DNA of 9,772 bases from UBA6115 sp964629345. Lineage in GTDB: Bacteria > Bacillota > Clostridia > Christensenellales > Aristaeellaceae. Positions 1 through 5,556 of this stretch are shown piece by piece. Below the pieces are notes generated by a model. The model was given only the letters and a program-made list of their open reading frames with translations. It had not been told where the DNA came from and made no database searches. The stretch is from positions 1 through 9,772 of the forward strand of contig CAZVSG010000086.1 in assembly GCA_964629345.1 (NCBI GenBank), read 5' to 3'. The first letter of the stretch is position 1; the number at the start of each line of letters is the position of its first letter. Both the position numbers and the translations under genes were made by a program.

Positions 1-614
1 CAGACCGGCAGCACGGCCACGGTCGCGGTGCTGGTGTGGATGCGGCCCGCGTTTTCCGTCGCGGGCACCCGCTGCACCCGGTGCACGCCGCTTTCATACT
101 TCATCCTGCTGTAGGCGCCGCGCCCGGACAGCGTGAACACCGCTTCCTTGACGCCGCCCAGGTCATTCTCGCTCACGTTCATCAGGGACACTTCAAAGCC
201 GTGCCGCTCCGCGTAACGGGAATACATCCGCAGCAGCAGCGCCCCGAACAGCGCCGCCTCGTCGCCGCCCGCTCCCGCGCGGATCTCCATCACCACGTCG
301 CGGTCATCGTCCTCATCCCTGGGCAGCATCATCAGGCGCAGTTCCCGGGAGAGCGTTTCCTGTTCCTTTTCCAGCGCGGCCAATTCTTCCTGCGCCATCT
401 CCCGCATGCCGGGGTGAGAGAGCAGCTCGCGCGCGGACCCGGCTTCCCGTTCCAGGAGCTCATACCGGCTCCAGGCGTCCAGCATCGGCTCAAGCCCGGC
501 CATCTCCTTCATCAGGGCTGAAAAGCGCGGCTGGTCCGCCAGAATGTCCGGCTGGGCCAGGGCGAGGGACAGCTCTTCATGCCGCGCGCGCAGGCGCGCG
601 AAATACTCTTCCAT
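1..614 (-). CDS. prfA: Peptide chain release factor 1 (RF1), partial: N-terminal 204 residues
   Basis: RF1 recognises UAA and UAG stop codons in the ribosomal A site and triggers release of the finished protein. The frame starts at an ATG (612-614) and runs off the left edge, leaving about 204 of roughly 355-360 residues. Visible are an N-terminal helical region (about 1-100), the signature IRAGAGGDEAALF (about 111-123), and a decoding-domain stretch ESGVHRVQRVPATE followed by GRIHTSTATVAVLP. The tripeptide PAT (184-186) is the RF1 stop-codon-reading motif. RF2 has SPF there, so this is RF1. The catalytic GGQ loop should lie about 30 residues beyond the edge. The start is 4 nt past the prmC stop, with a weak AAGG-type ribosome binding site inside the prmC end, which suggests translational coupling. 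It is the third gene of yqhQ-prmC-prfA. Identity is near certain; completeness cannot be judged. Confidence 0.97.
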   Translation of the reverse strand, partial: MEEYFARLRARHEELSLALAQPDILADQPRFSALMKEMAGLEPMLDAWSRYELLEREAGSARELLSHPGMREMAQEELAALEKEQETLSRELRLMMLPRDEDDDRDVVMEIRAGAGGDEAALFGALLLRMYSRYAERHGFEVSLMNVSENDLGGVKEAVFTLSGRGAYSRMKYESGVHRVQRVPATENAGRIHTSTATVAVLPV

Positions 615-618
615 GCCT

Positions 619-1458
619 TCAGTGTACACCGCTTATGATCCCTGTTTCAAGTACGCGCGGACGCCCGGCCAGGTCTGGAAACACGGCAGGTTCCCGGTAA
701 TCCGCGCCGGTCAGGGCGCAGACGTCCTCCGCCTCCCCGTCGCCGATCTCCAACAGGAGGGTCCCGCCGGGATTGAGGTAATGCCTGGCCTCCCCGATGA
801 TCCGGCGGTAAAACATAAGGCCATCGGGGCCGCCGTCAAGCGCCAGGGCGGGTTCCCTCAGCACCTCCGGCTGCAGCCCCGGCAGGTTGGGGGAGGGGAT
901 GTAGGGCGGGTTGCTCAGGATCAGGTCAAAAGACTCCCCTTTCAGGGGCTGGAACAGATCGCCCTGCAGGACAAGGACCTGCGCCTGATGCAGCGAAGCG
1001 TTTTCTTCGGCCAGGGAGACGGCTTCACCTGACAGGTCGCTCAGCCAGACCTCAGCCTTGGGGCAGGCCAGTTTCAGGCTGATGCCGATGCAGCCTGTCC
1101 CGCAGCACAGGTCCAGCACCCTGATGCCGGGCCGGAGCAGGGAGGCGGCACGCGCGCACAGCGCTTCCGTGTCCGCGCGGGGGATCAGCACGCCTTTGCG
1201 GACGAGGAACTCATGCCCCATGAACGGCGCCCGGCCGATGATATACTGGAGGGGTTCCCTCTGCCCCCGAAGCGCGGCCAATGAGAAAAAGCGCGCCTGC
1301 GCCTCTTCACTCAGAACCATTTCACCCTGCGCCAGAAGCGCTAAACGGGGATCCCCCGTCACCTCGGCCAGAAGCCACTGGGCGTCCAGGCGGGCATCCG
1401 GCACGCCGGCCGCCTGCAGGCGGCCGGCGGCCTCCAGCAAGGCTTCCCGCGCTGTCAA
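619..1458 (-). CDS. prmC: Peptide chain release factor N5-glutamine methyltransferase
   Basis: PrmC uses S-adenosylmethionine in the cytoplasm to methylate the glutamine of the GGQ motif in release factors RF1 and RF2, which speeds peptide release. The 279-residue product has the usual family length. A small N-terminal helical domain (about 1-75) contains the typical DARLDAQWLL. It is followed by LIPRADTE (91-98), the SAM-binding motif DLCCGTGCIGISL (about 116-128), an acidic motif near LSDLS (139-143), and the substrate-glutamine motif NPPY (183-186), which is diagnostic for N5-glutamine methyltransferases. The start is a TTG at 1456-1458 overlapping the TGA stop of the upstream DUF1385 gene (TTGA). 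The N-terminal sequence fits the family from that residue, and no better start is seen. The next gene, prfA, encodes its substrate and begins 4 nt after the stop, so the pair is almost certainly co-transcribed. Confidence 0.96.
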   Translation of the reverse strand: MTAREALLEAAGRLQAAGVPDARLDAQWLLAEVTGDPRLALLAQGEMVLSEEAQARFFSLAALRGQREPLQYIIGRAPFMGHEFLVRKGVLIPRADTEALCARAASLLRPGIRVLDLCCGTGCIGISLKLACPKAEVWLSDLSGEAVSLAEENASLHQAQVLVLQGDLFQPLKGESFDLILSNPPYIPSPNLPGLQPEVLREPALALDGGPDGLMFYRRIIGEARHYLNPGGTLLLEIGDGEAEDVCALTGADYREPAVFPDLAGRPRVLETGIISGVH

Positions 1459-2486
1459 GCGTTCCCGGCGGCCGCCCTGGGCAGGATCACGCAGCCGTCC
1501 TTTGTTTTTTCGCCCTCGGGCAGTCCGTCAAGCGCGGCGGACAGTGCGGCGATGGCCACTTCCAGCATGTCATCCGTGGGCGGTTTGGTGGTCAGCCGCT
1601 GAAGCTGCATCCCCGGCCAGCGCAGCGCGCGGGTGAGCGGGCTGTTCGCGTGGGCCAGGCCTTTGAGCGCTTCGTATCCCAGGCCGGCGACGACCGGCAG
1701 GAATACCAGCCGGGACAGCACGCGCACCAGGTAGTTCGCGCCCATGTCAAAGCCGGAGATCAGCAGTATGATCTCATCCATGATGGAATAGAACAGGATC
1801 GACAGGATGAAGGTCAGCAGGAGGAAACTGGTTCCGCAGCGCGGGTGCAGGGTCGTGTACTTCTGCGCGTTCTCCGGCGTCAGCGGCAGCTCCGCCTCAT
1901 GGTTGTACACTGCCTTGTGCTCCGCGCCGTGGTACTGAAAGGTCCTGCGCATGTCCGGCATCAGGCCGACCAGGTACAGGTAGGCCATCAGGATGAGGAT
2001 GCGGACGGATCCGCTGACCAGGTTCACCGCAAACAGCGACCAGCCTGCCCTGCGCAGCGCGACGGTCGGGAGGTTGGGAAGCAGCACGAACAGGCCGATG
2101 GACAGCGCCAGCGCCATCACCAGCGCCAGGCCCATGAGCACCTTGTCCGCGCCTTTGCCCAGCTTCCTGGACAGCCAATCCTCAAACCGGGAGGGCTTTT
2201 CACTTTCCAAAGCGCCCGTCATGTCCGCGCTCTGCTGGAGCACTTTCATCCCCAGTTTCATCATCAGCACCATGTTCACGGAGCCGCGCAGGAAGGGAAA
2301 GCCCATCCAGGCGTGCTTTTTGGCCGGGGAGACATAGGCCTCGCGCTTGATGAGGATATCGCCGTTGGGTTTGCGAACCGCCACCGCGATGGCGTCCGGC
2401 GCTTTCATCATCACGCCGTCCAGCACCGCCTGCCCGCCGATGTCCGGCCTGCGGGCGGGTTTCTGCGTCTCAATGGATCGGATCAA
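1455..2486 (-). CDS. yqhQ: DUF1385 membrane protein (YqhQ family), function unknown
   Basis: This is a 343-residue integral membrane protein of the DUF1385/YqhQ family. Its biochemical role is not established, though the conserved His, Glu and Cys residues have led to suggestions of a metal-dependent function. The N-terminus has the family opening IGGQAVLDGVMM (about 17-27). Hydrophobic segments lie near 117-138, 148-176, 220-243 and 258-275. Conserved motifs are YHGAEHK (185-191) and HPRCGTSF (214-221), and a C-terminal cytoplasmic block includes LQRLTTKPPTDDMLEVAIAAL (about 295-315). The start is a TTG at 2484-2486, chosen because a perfect AGGAGG lies 5 nt upstream and no in-frame ATG fits better. 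The stop overlaps the prmC start. Placement between rpmE and prmC-prfA is recurrent in Clostridia. I infer a loose link to translation or envelope housekeeping, but nothing here proves it. Confidence 0.93.
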   Translation of the reverse strand: MIRSIETQKPARRPDIGGQAVLDGVMMKAPDAIAVAVRKPNGDILIKREAYVSPAKKHAWMGFPFLRGSVNMVLMMKLGMKVLQQSADMTGALESEKPSRFEDWLSRKLGKGADKVLMGLALVMALALSIGLFVLLPNLPTVALRRAGWSLFAVNLVSGSVRILILMAYLYLVGLMPDMRRTFQYHGAEHKAVYNHEAELPLTPENAQKYTTLHPRCGTSFLLLTFILSILFYSIMDEIILLISGFDMGANYLVRVLSRLVFLPVVAGLGYEALKGLAHANSPLTRALRWPGMQLQRLTTKPPTDDMLEVAIAALSAALDGLPEGEKTKDGCVILPRAAAGNA

Positions 2487-2530
2487 ATCTGCCTCCTCTG
2501 CCTTCTTTTACTGAAGGGATTGCTGTTTAT

Positions 2531-2559
2531 TGTATATACCCTTTGGCGGGTGCGGTCAA
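2531..2559 (-). promoter_or_regulatory. Sigma-A-type promoter for yqhQ-prmC-prfA
   Basis: On the minus strand, TTGACC (2554-2559) and TATACA (2531-2536, followed by AT) are separated by exactly 17 nt. Transcription would start near 2524, about 38 nt before the yqhQ TTG and just upstream of its AGGAGG. The promoter lies between the rpmE terminator-like hairpin and yqhQ, so the last three genes can be transcribed without rpmE. This is a pattern match by eye, without expression data. Confidence 0.7.
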
Positions 2560-2588
2560 TGCGGGATGCGTGTGATCAGAAATGAGCA

Positions 2589-2612
2589 AAAGCGCCCGAA
2601 AACGGACGCTTT
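2589..2612 (-). terminator. Probable intrinsic terminator of rpmE
   Basis: A 10-bp inverted repeat (2589-2598 with 2603-2612) has a TTTT loop and one G-U wobble when read on the minus strand. It begins about 20 nt after the rpmE stop and is followed by TTTTGCTCATTT, a short interrupted T-run. This favours termination after rpmE, probably incomplete. The downstream promoter at 2531-2559 supports rpmE being a separate unit. Confidence 0.6.
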
Positions 2613-2631
2613 ACAGGCAGGAACAGCAAAC

Positions 2632-2835
2632 TCAGCCCTGCTTCTCGTAACGCTTCTTGAAACGGTCCACACGTCCGCCGGTGTCCACCAGCTTTTGCTT
2701 GCCGGTGTAGAAGGGATGGCACTTGGAGCAGATGTCCACGCGCATTTCTTTCCTGACTGAGCCGGTCTCAAACGTTTCACCGCACACGCAGCGTACCGTG
2801 GCGGCGGCGTACTTGGGATGGATGTCCTTCTTCAT
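2632..2835 (-). CDS. rpmE: 50S ribosomal protein L31 (bL31), zinc-binding type
   Basis: L31 is a small protein of the large ribosomal subunit near the central protuberance, where it contributes to bridges with the 30S head. The product is 67 residues, within the normal range of 65-75. It starts MKKDIHPKY, the family opening, and ends in the basic RVDRFKKRYEKQG. Four cysteines (16, 18, 36, 39) in VRCVCGE and ICSKCHPFYTG form the zinc-binding set of the C+ variant, as opposed to the zinc-free paralogue induced under zinc limitation. An in-frame ATG exists 36 nt upstream, but the ATG at 2833-2835 is preferred because it matches the family start and has AGAGGT 6 nt upstream. It is a single-gene unit with its own promoter upstream and a hairpin downstream. 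Confidence 0.97.
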   Translation of the reverse strand: MKKDIHPKYAAATVRCVCGETFETGSVRKEMRVDICSKCHPFYTGKQKLVDTGGRVDRFKKRYEKQG

Positions 2836-2867
2836 GGCTTTACCTCTTTGCGCTGATTCTGGCGGAT

Positions 2868-2886
2868 TCATGGCGCGCTACCATGA
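2868..2886 (-). promoter_or_regulatory. Palindrome in the rpmE leader, possible L31 autoregulatory structure
   Basis: TCATGG (2868-2873) and CCATGA (2881-2886) form a perfect 6-bp inverted repeat around a 7-nt GC-rich loop, inside the roughly 56-nt leader predicted between the promoter start and the rpmE ATG. Leader structures upstream of L31 genes are known in several bacterial groups and act in feedback by the protein. I cannot match this one to a specific published model. It could be chance. Confidence 0.35.
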
Positions 2887-2898
2887 GCCGCAAAAGGT

Positions 2899-2927
2899 AT
2901 CCTATCACCCCGGCGTGTCAATTGCAA
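2899..2927 (-). promoter_or_regulatory. Promoter of rpmE (extended -10)
   Basis: On the minus strand, TTGCAA (2922-2927) and TAGGAT (2899-2904) have a 17-nt spacer. A TG one base before the -10 makes it an extended -10 element. A TTGACA also lies inside the spacer but has no good -10 partner. The predicted start is near 2892, leaving a leader of about 56 nt. Confidence 0.6.
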
Positions 2928-2944
2928 GCGGAATGTTTCCGCTT
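2926..2944 (-). terminator. Stem-loop after the secreted-protein gene, possible weak terminator
   Basis: A perfect 8-bp inverted repeat, AAGCGGAA (2926-2933) with TTCCGCTT (2937-2944), has a 3-nt loop. It lies about 20 nt past the stop of the upstream gene. There is no real T-run after it (only TTGCAATTG), so termination would be weak. Its last two bases overlap the -35 box of the rpmE promoter, so one stretch ends one unit and starts the next. Confidence 0.45.
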
Positions 2945-2964
2945 TGGCTGCCGGGTCTTTGCGC

Positions 2965-4038
2965 TCAATCCATGAGCGGTTCCAGGGTCTTGAGGAAATC
3001 GGCATGCGCCGGGTTTCGTCTGGAGAAAGGCTCAACGCCCTTCTCATTCCCGTTGTAGTCAACGACCAGGTTGACGTACAGCAGCATCCTGCTGTCTCCG
3101 GAGAGATCCTGGATCATACTGACCGGTCTGCCAAAGGGGAGCGCGGAGGACGAGAGCAGGCTGGGCTCAACTTCCCGGACTTCGTCAAGGCTCGGCAGGA
3201 GCGTCATGAACTCGCTCTTGACCAGGATGCCTTCGGCAGCCTCATAGGTGACGGTGATGCTGCCGTTCCTGATGACGGCGTTCACCGTGCCGATCCGATA
3301 CAGGTTCGAGGCGATCAGGGAGATGGCCAGCTCAGCGTCGACCGACAGGTCCAATGGCGTAAACATGTACCACTTGTCAGTCAGCCCCGGCTTGACGTCA
3401 CGGAAACTGAATCCTTCGGAACAGGCGGTGTTGTCCCGGTAGAAGTAACTCCTTCCCCGGGTGGGCGCCGGCGCAGGAGAGGGGGTTACAGCAAGGGGAA
3501 CACTGGAGGCCGCGTTGGGGGTCACAGCCGGGGTCACGGCCGGGATCACGCCTGGCGTTATAAGGGGGGGCAGCGCGGAGGATGCCGCGGGATCCGGTGC
3601 TGCGGTCGTCGCCGGTGCCGGGGAAGGCGTCGCGGGCGTGACATCAAAGATGGTCACGCGGCCGCCGGCATTGTGGATGTTGACCGTTCTGGAGGCGAAA
3701 GCCTGGTATCCGCTGACGTCTTTCGCCGTGAGATCCAGCCTGTACGTGCCGGATCCCAGGTACTGAAACGGCAGCAGTTTTTCCCCTCCGCTTGTGTAAC
3801 TGGTCCTGAACACCTCCACGTCGTTCTGGTACAGCGCGATGCTGTAGCTGTACGGGCCGACACCTCCGGACGCGCCAAGGTTGAACTTCAGCCCGTTGAC
3901 GGTGCCCTTTTCGGCATCCTGGGTATAGGTGAGGATGTCATAGATCACCGCCGACAGCGGATCGATCTCGGCAGAACCACTTGATGCGGCTGTCAGGGAC
4001 AGGCAGCAGAGCAGAACGAACACAAGGGCTTTGCGCAA
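2965..4038 (-). CDS. Secreted protein of unknown function with Pro/Thr/Ala-rich linker
   Basis: I do not recognise the family. From the proposed TTG start (4036-4038) the product has 357 residues. A signal peptide MRKALVFVLLCCLSLTAASSG ends near GSA-EI, with cleavage after residue 23. A beta-rich segment follows at about 45-127, with YSYSIALYQNDVEVFR and GSGTYRLDLTAKD, resembling an immunoglobulin-like or PKD-like fold. A flexible linker at about 133-193 is rich in Pro, Thr and Ala with repeated VTP. The C-terminal domain (about 196-357) contains FSFRDVKPGLTDKWYMFTP and several short beta-like stretches. It is probably exported and either free or loosely cell-associated: I see no LPXTG, no membrane anchor and no lipobox. 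The start is uncertain because no good ribosome binding site precedes the TTG. A GTG at 4216-4218 with GGAG 7 nt upstream would add 60 basic residues before the signal peptide. The frame also reaches an ATG at 4294-4296, but that lies upstream of the promoter's -10. Confidence 0.75.
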   Translation of the reverse strand: MRKALVFVLLCCLSLTAASSGSAEIDPLSAVIYDILTYTQDAEKGTVNGLKFNLGASGGVGPYSYSIALYQNDVEVFRTSYTSGGEKLLPFQYLGSGTYRLDLTAKDVSGYQAFASRTVNIHNAGGRVTIFDVTPATPSPAPATTAAPDPAASSALPPLITPGVIPAVTPAVTPNAASSVPLAVTPSPAPAPTRGRSYFYRDNTACSEGFSFRDVKPGLTDKWYMFTPLDLSVDAELAISLIASNLYRIGTVNAVIRNGSITVTYEAAEGILVKSEFMTLLPSLDEVREVEPSLLSSSALPFGRPVSMIQDLSGDSRMLLYVNLVVDYNGNEKGVEPFSRRNPAHADFLKTLEPLMD

Positions 4039-4278
4039 AATGGCCGCGAAACCCTGTAGGCCTTGCTTCCCTGTCCGTTGATTGCCGCAGGTTATGTACA
4101 AGTGTCCCGCGCGTCCTCCTGTCCCGATCCCTGTATTCCTTCCCGGCTTCAGCCGGTAAAGCGCCCTTCCTGTCAACGGAGCCAATGTCCAGGAACCGTT
4201 TCGCTCCCGCTGTGCCACCGGGGTTCTCCCGGCCGACGCATCATCAGCATACGAAAACAGCGGATTGATTGTAACCGG
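4039..4278 (-). promoter_or_regulatory. Long leader of the secreted-protein gene, unidentified structured RNA or N-terminal extension
   Basis: From the predicted transcription start near 4272 to the proposed TTG there are about 234 nt. The stretch holds several potential stems: CCGGC/GCCGG with a 4-nt loop (4143-4156), TTCCTG/CAGGAA (4167-4172 with 4190-4195), AACGG/CCGTT (4175-4179 with 4196-4200) and GGAGC/GCTCC (4178-4182 with 4203-4207). The last three interleave or share bases, so they would be alternatives or a pseudoknot. Translated in the gene's frame the stretch gives a glycine- and arginine-rich peptide with almost no acidic residues, which looks non-coding. I compared it by eye with c-di-GMP, SAM, glycine, guanidine, fluoride and cobalamin riboswitch motifs and saw no match. 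Confidence 0.35.
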
Positions 4279-4307
4279 ATTATACAACAGACCCATTCAC
4301 AATGCAA
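4279..4307 (-). promoter_or_regulatory. Consensus sigma-A promoter of the secreted-protein gene
   Basis: On the minus strand, TTGCAT (4302-4307) and a perfect TATAAT (4279-4284) are 17 nt apart, the best promoter match in the window. The predicted start is near 4272. This rules out the ATG at 4294-4296 as the start codon for transcripts from this promoter. Confidence 0.8.
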
Positions 4308-4326
4308 ACACAGGGGTCGCGCCAGA

Positions 4327-4355
4327 CTGCCCGCGGGACGGCGGGCGCCCGGCAG
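4327..4355 (-). terminator. GC-rich hairpin after the threonine aldolase gene
   Basis: GCCCGC (4329-4334) pairs with GCGGGC (4341-4346) around a 6-nt loop. An outer CTGCC/GGCAG pair (4327-4331 with 4351-4355) offers an alternative fold. It lies directly after the aldolase stop (4357-4359). No T-run follows, so it is at best a weak or factor-assisted terminator. Confidence 0.4.
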
Positions 4356-4356
4356 C

Positions 4357-5400
4357 TCAGGCTTTCACCGGAGCCCTTTCCGCCAGGTATTCCCCGATCA
4401 GCCCGGCCGCGCGGAGGACGTCCGCCGGGCTTACGTCATGGTGGGTGACGAAGCGGTAATATCCGTCAGGCGCGCCGTTGATCAGCACGCCACGCTCCAT
4501 CAGAAACGCGGTCAGCCCCGCGTCGTTCCAGCCGGGTCCGCCGATATGGGCAAAGACCATGTTGGTCTGTACCGTGTCAAGGGCGATGGACACCCCCGGC
4601 ACAGCGGAGAGCGCTTCGGCCAGCGCGCGGGCGCTGGCGTGATCCTCGTTAAGCCTTCCTGTCATTTCCCTGAGCGAGATCAGCCCGCAGGCCGCCAGAA
4701 TGCCGGCCTGGCGGAGGCCGCCGCCCAGCACCTTGCGGTTGCGCCTTGCCCTCATGATAAAGTCCGCCGTGCCCGCCAGCATGGAACCGACCGGAGCGCA
4801 CAGGCCCTTGGACAGGCAGAACATGACCGAATCACAGTCCCTGACGATTTCCCCGGCGTCAACGCCCAGGACACAGGCCGCGTTGAACAGCCGCGCGCCG
4901 TCCAGGTGCACCTTCAGACCGTGCGCGTGCGCGGCCCTGATGGTATTCTGCATGCGGGCAAGCGGCACTACGGTGCCGTCTGACAGGGGGTTTTCCAGGC
5001 ACAGCAGGCTGGTGACCGGATGATGCACGTTGCCCGGTTCGCGCAGAAGGCGCACGACGTCCTCCGCGCCGATGGGACCTTTTTCCGTATCCGCCGTCAT
5101 CGCTGAAACGCCGGACAGGCGCGCGTAGGCGCCGGCCTCATGCTGGATGACATGGCTCTGCAGCCCGGCGATGATCTCTTCCCCGGGGTGCGTATGCGTC
5201 ATGATCGCCAGCTGGTTGCCCATGGTGCCGGAACACACGAACAGCGCGGCTTCCTTGCCCGTCACCTCCGCCGCCAGTGCCTCCAGCTTGTTCACCGTCG
5301 GGTCGTCGCCGTATACGTCATCCCCCACCGGGGCGGTCAGCATCGCCTCCCGCATCGCCCGGGTGGGCCTGGTCACGGTGTCGCTGCGCAGATCGATCAT
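4357..5400 (-). CDS. ltaE: Low-specificity L-threonine aldolase (PLP enzyme)
   Basis: This enzyme cleaves L-threonine and L-allo-threonine to glycine and acetaldehyde, a cytoplasmic route to glycine. The product is 347 residues, typical for the family (about 335-350). It opens with MIDLRSDTVTRPT, the family start. The sequence shows the phosphate-contact loop SGTMGNQLA (57-65), a His in SHVIQHEAGA (82-91) that should stack on the cofactor, HLDGARLFNA (165-174) with the Asp that contacts the pyridine nitrogen, and CLSKGLCAPVGS (195-206) with the cofactor-binding lysine K198. GGGLRQAGILAA (226-237) is also characteristic. The start at 5398-5400 is chosen over an upstream in-frame ATG because it matches the family N-terminus and has GAAGGAG 5 nt upstream. 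It appears to be a single-gene unit with its own promoter. No sign of damage. Confidence 0.94.
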   Translation of the reverse strand: MIDLRSDTVTRPTRAMREAMLTAPVGDDVYGDDPTVNKLEALAAEVTGKEAALFVCSGTMGNQLAIMTHTHPGEEIIAGLQSHVIQHEAGAYARLSGVSAMTADTEKGPIGAEDVVRLLREPGNVHHPVTSLLCLENPLSDGTVVPLARMQNTIRAAHAHGLKVHLDGARLFNAACVLGVDAGEIVRDCDSVMFCLSKGLCAPVGSMLAGTADFIMRARRNRKVLGGGLRQAGILAACGLISLREMTGRLNEDHASARALAEALSAVPGVSIALDTVQTNMVFAHIGGPGWNDAGLTAFLMERGVLINGAPDGYYRFVTHHDVSPADVLRAAGLIGEYLAERAPVKA

Positions 5401-5449
5401 GCTGACTCCTTCGGCGAAGGGAAGACCCTTCGCGGTGTTTTTCCATGCC

Positions 5450-5478
5450 ATTGTAGCACCTGGCAATGAATGAGGGAA
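5450..5478 (-). promoter_or_regulatory. Probable promoter of the threonine aldolase gene
   Basis: On the minus strand, TACAAT (5450-5455) is preceded by TGC, giving an extended -10. The -35 position with a 17-nt spacer reads TTCCCT, which is poor, but extended -10 promoters tolerate this. The predicted start is near 5443, giving a leader of about 42 nt that ends in a strong ribosome binding site. Confidence 0.5.
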
Positions 5479-5494
5479 CCGGAGGAGAGGAACG

Positions 5495-5525
5495 GGGAGG
5501 GGCGGGTTTTTATACCGCCCCTCCC
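5495..5525 (-). terminator. Strong hairpin ending the ABC transporter unit
   Basis: An 11-bp perfect GC-rich inverted repeat (5495-5505 GGGAGGGGCGG with 5515-5525 CCGCCCCTCCC) has a 9-nt AT-rich loop. It starts about 30 nt past the permease stop. The minus-strand sequence after it is CGTTCCTCTCC, without a T-run, so it may act mainly as a 3'-end stabiliser or an imperfect terminator. Confidence 0.6.
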
Positions 5526-5556
5526 TGCCCTGTATTCTTATGGTTCCTGTTCAATA

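Noticed and set aside
1..614. Release factor 2 (prfB) instead of RF1
   Set aside because: The codon-reading tripeptide is PAT, not SPF, there is no programmed frameshift near the start, and pairing with prmC is typical of prfA.
1281..2585. Long plus-strand frame of 434 codons across the DUF1385 and prmC genes
   Set aside because: It is antisense to two genes with clear family motifs, rich in His, Gln, Arg and Gly, and without domains or a ribosome binding site. It is a GC-driven shadow.
3461..3766. Gly/Ala/Val-rich plus-strand frame that looks like a repeat protein
   Set aside because: It is the complement of the Pro/Thr/Ala linker of the secreted protein; the repeats come from that low-complexity stretch.
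4039..4296. The ATG at 4294-4296 as the start of the secreted protein
   Set aside because: It lies upstream of the -10 of the only good promoter, has no ribosome binding site, and would put 86 residues before the signal peptide.
4063..4983. Plus-strand frame of 306 codons opposite the leader and the threonine aldolase
   Set aside because: It is antisense to conserved PLP-enzyme motifs, with low-complexity Arg/Pro/Gln composition and no ribosome binding site.
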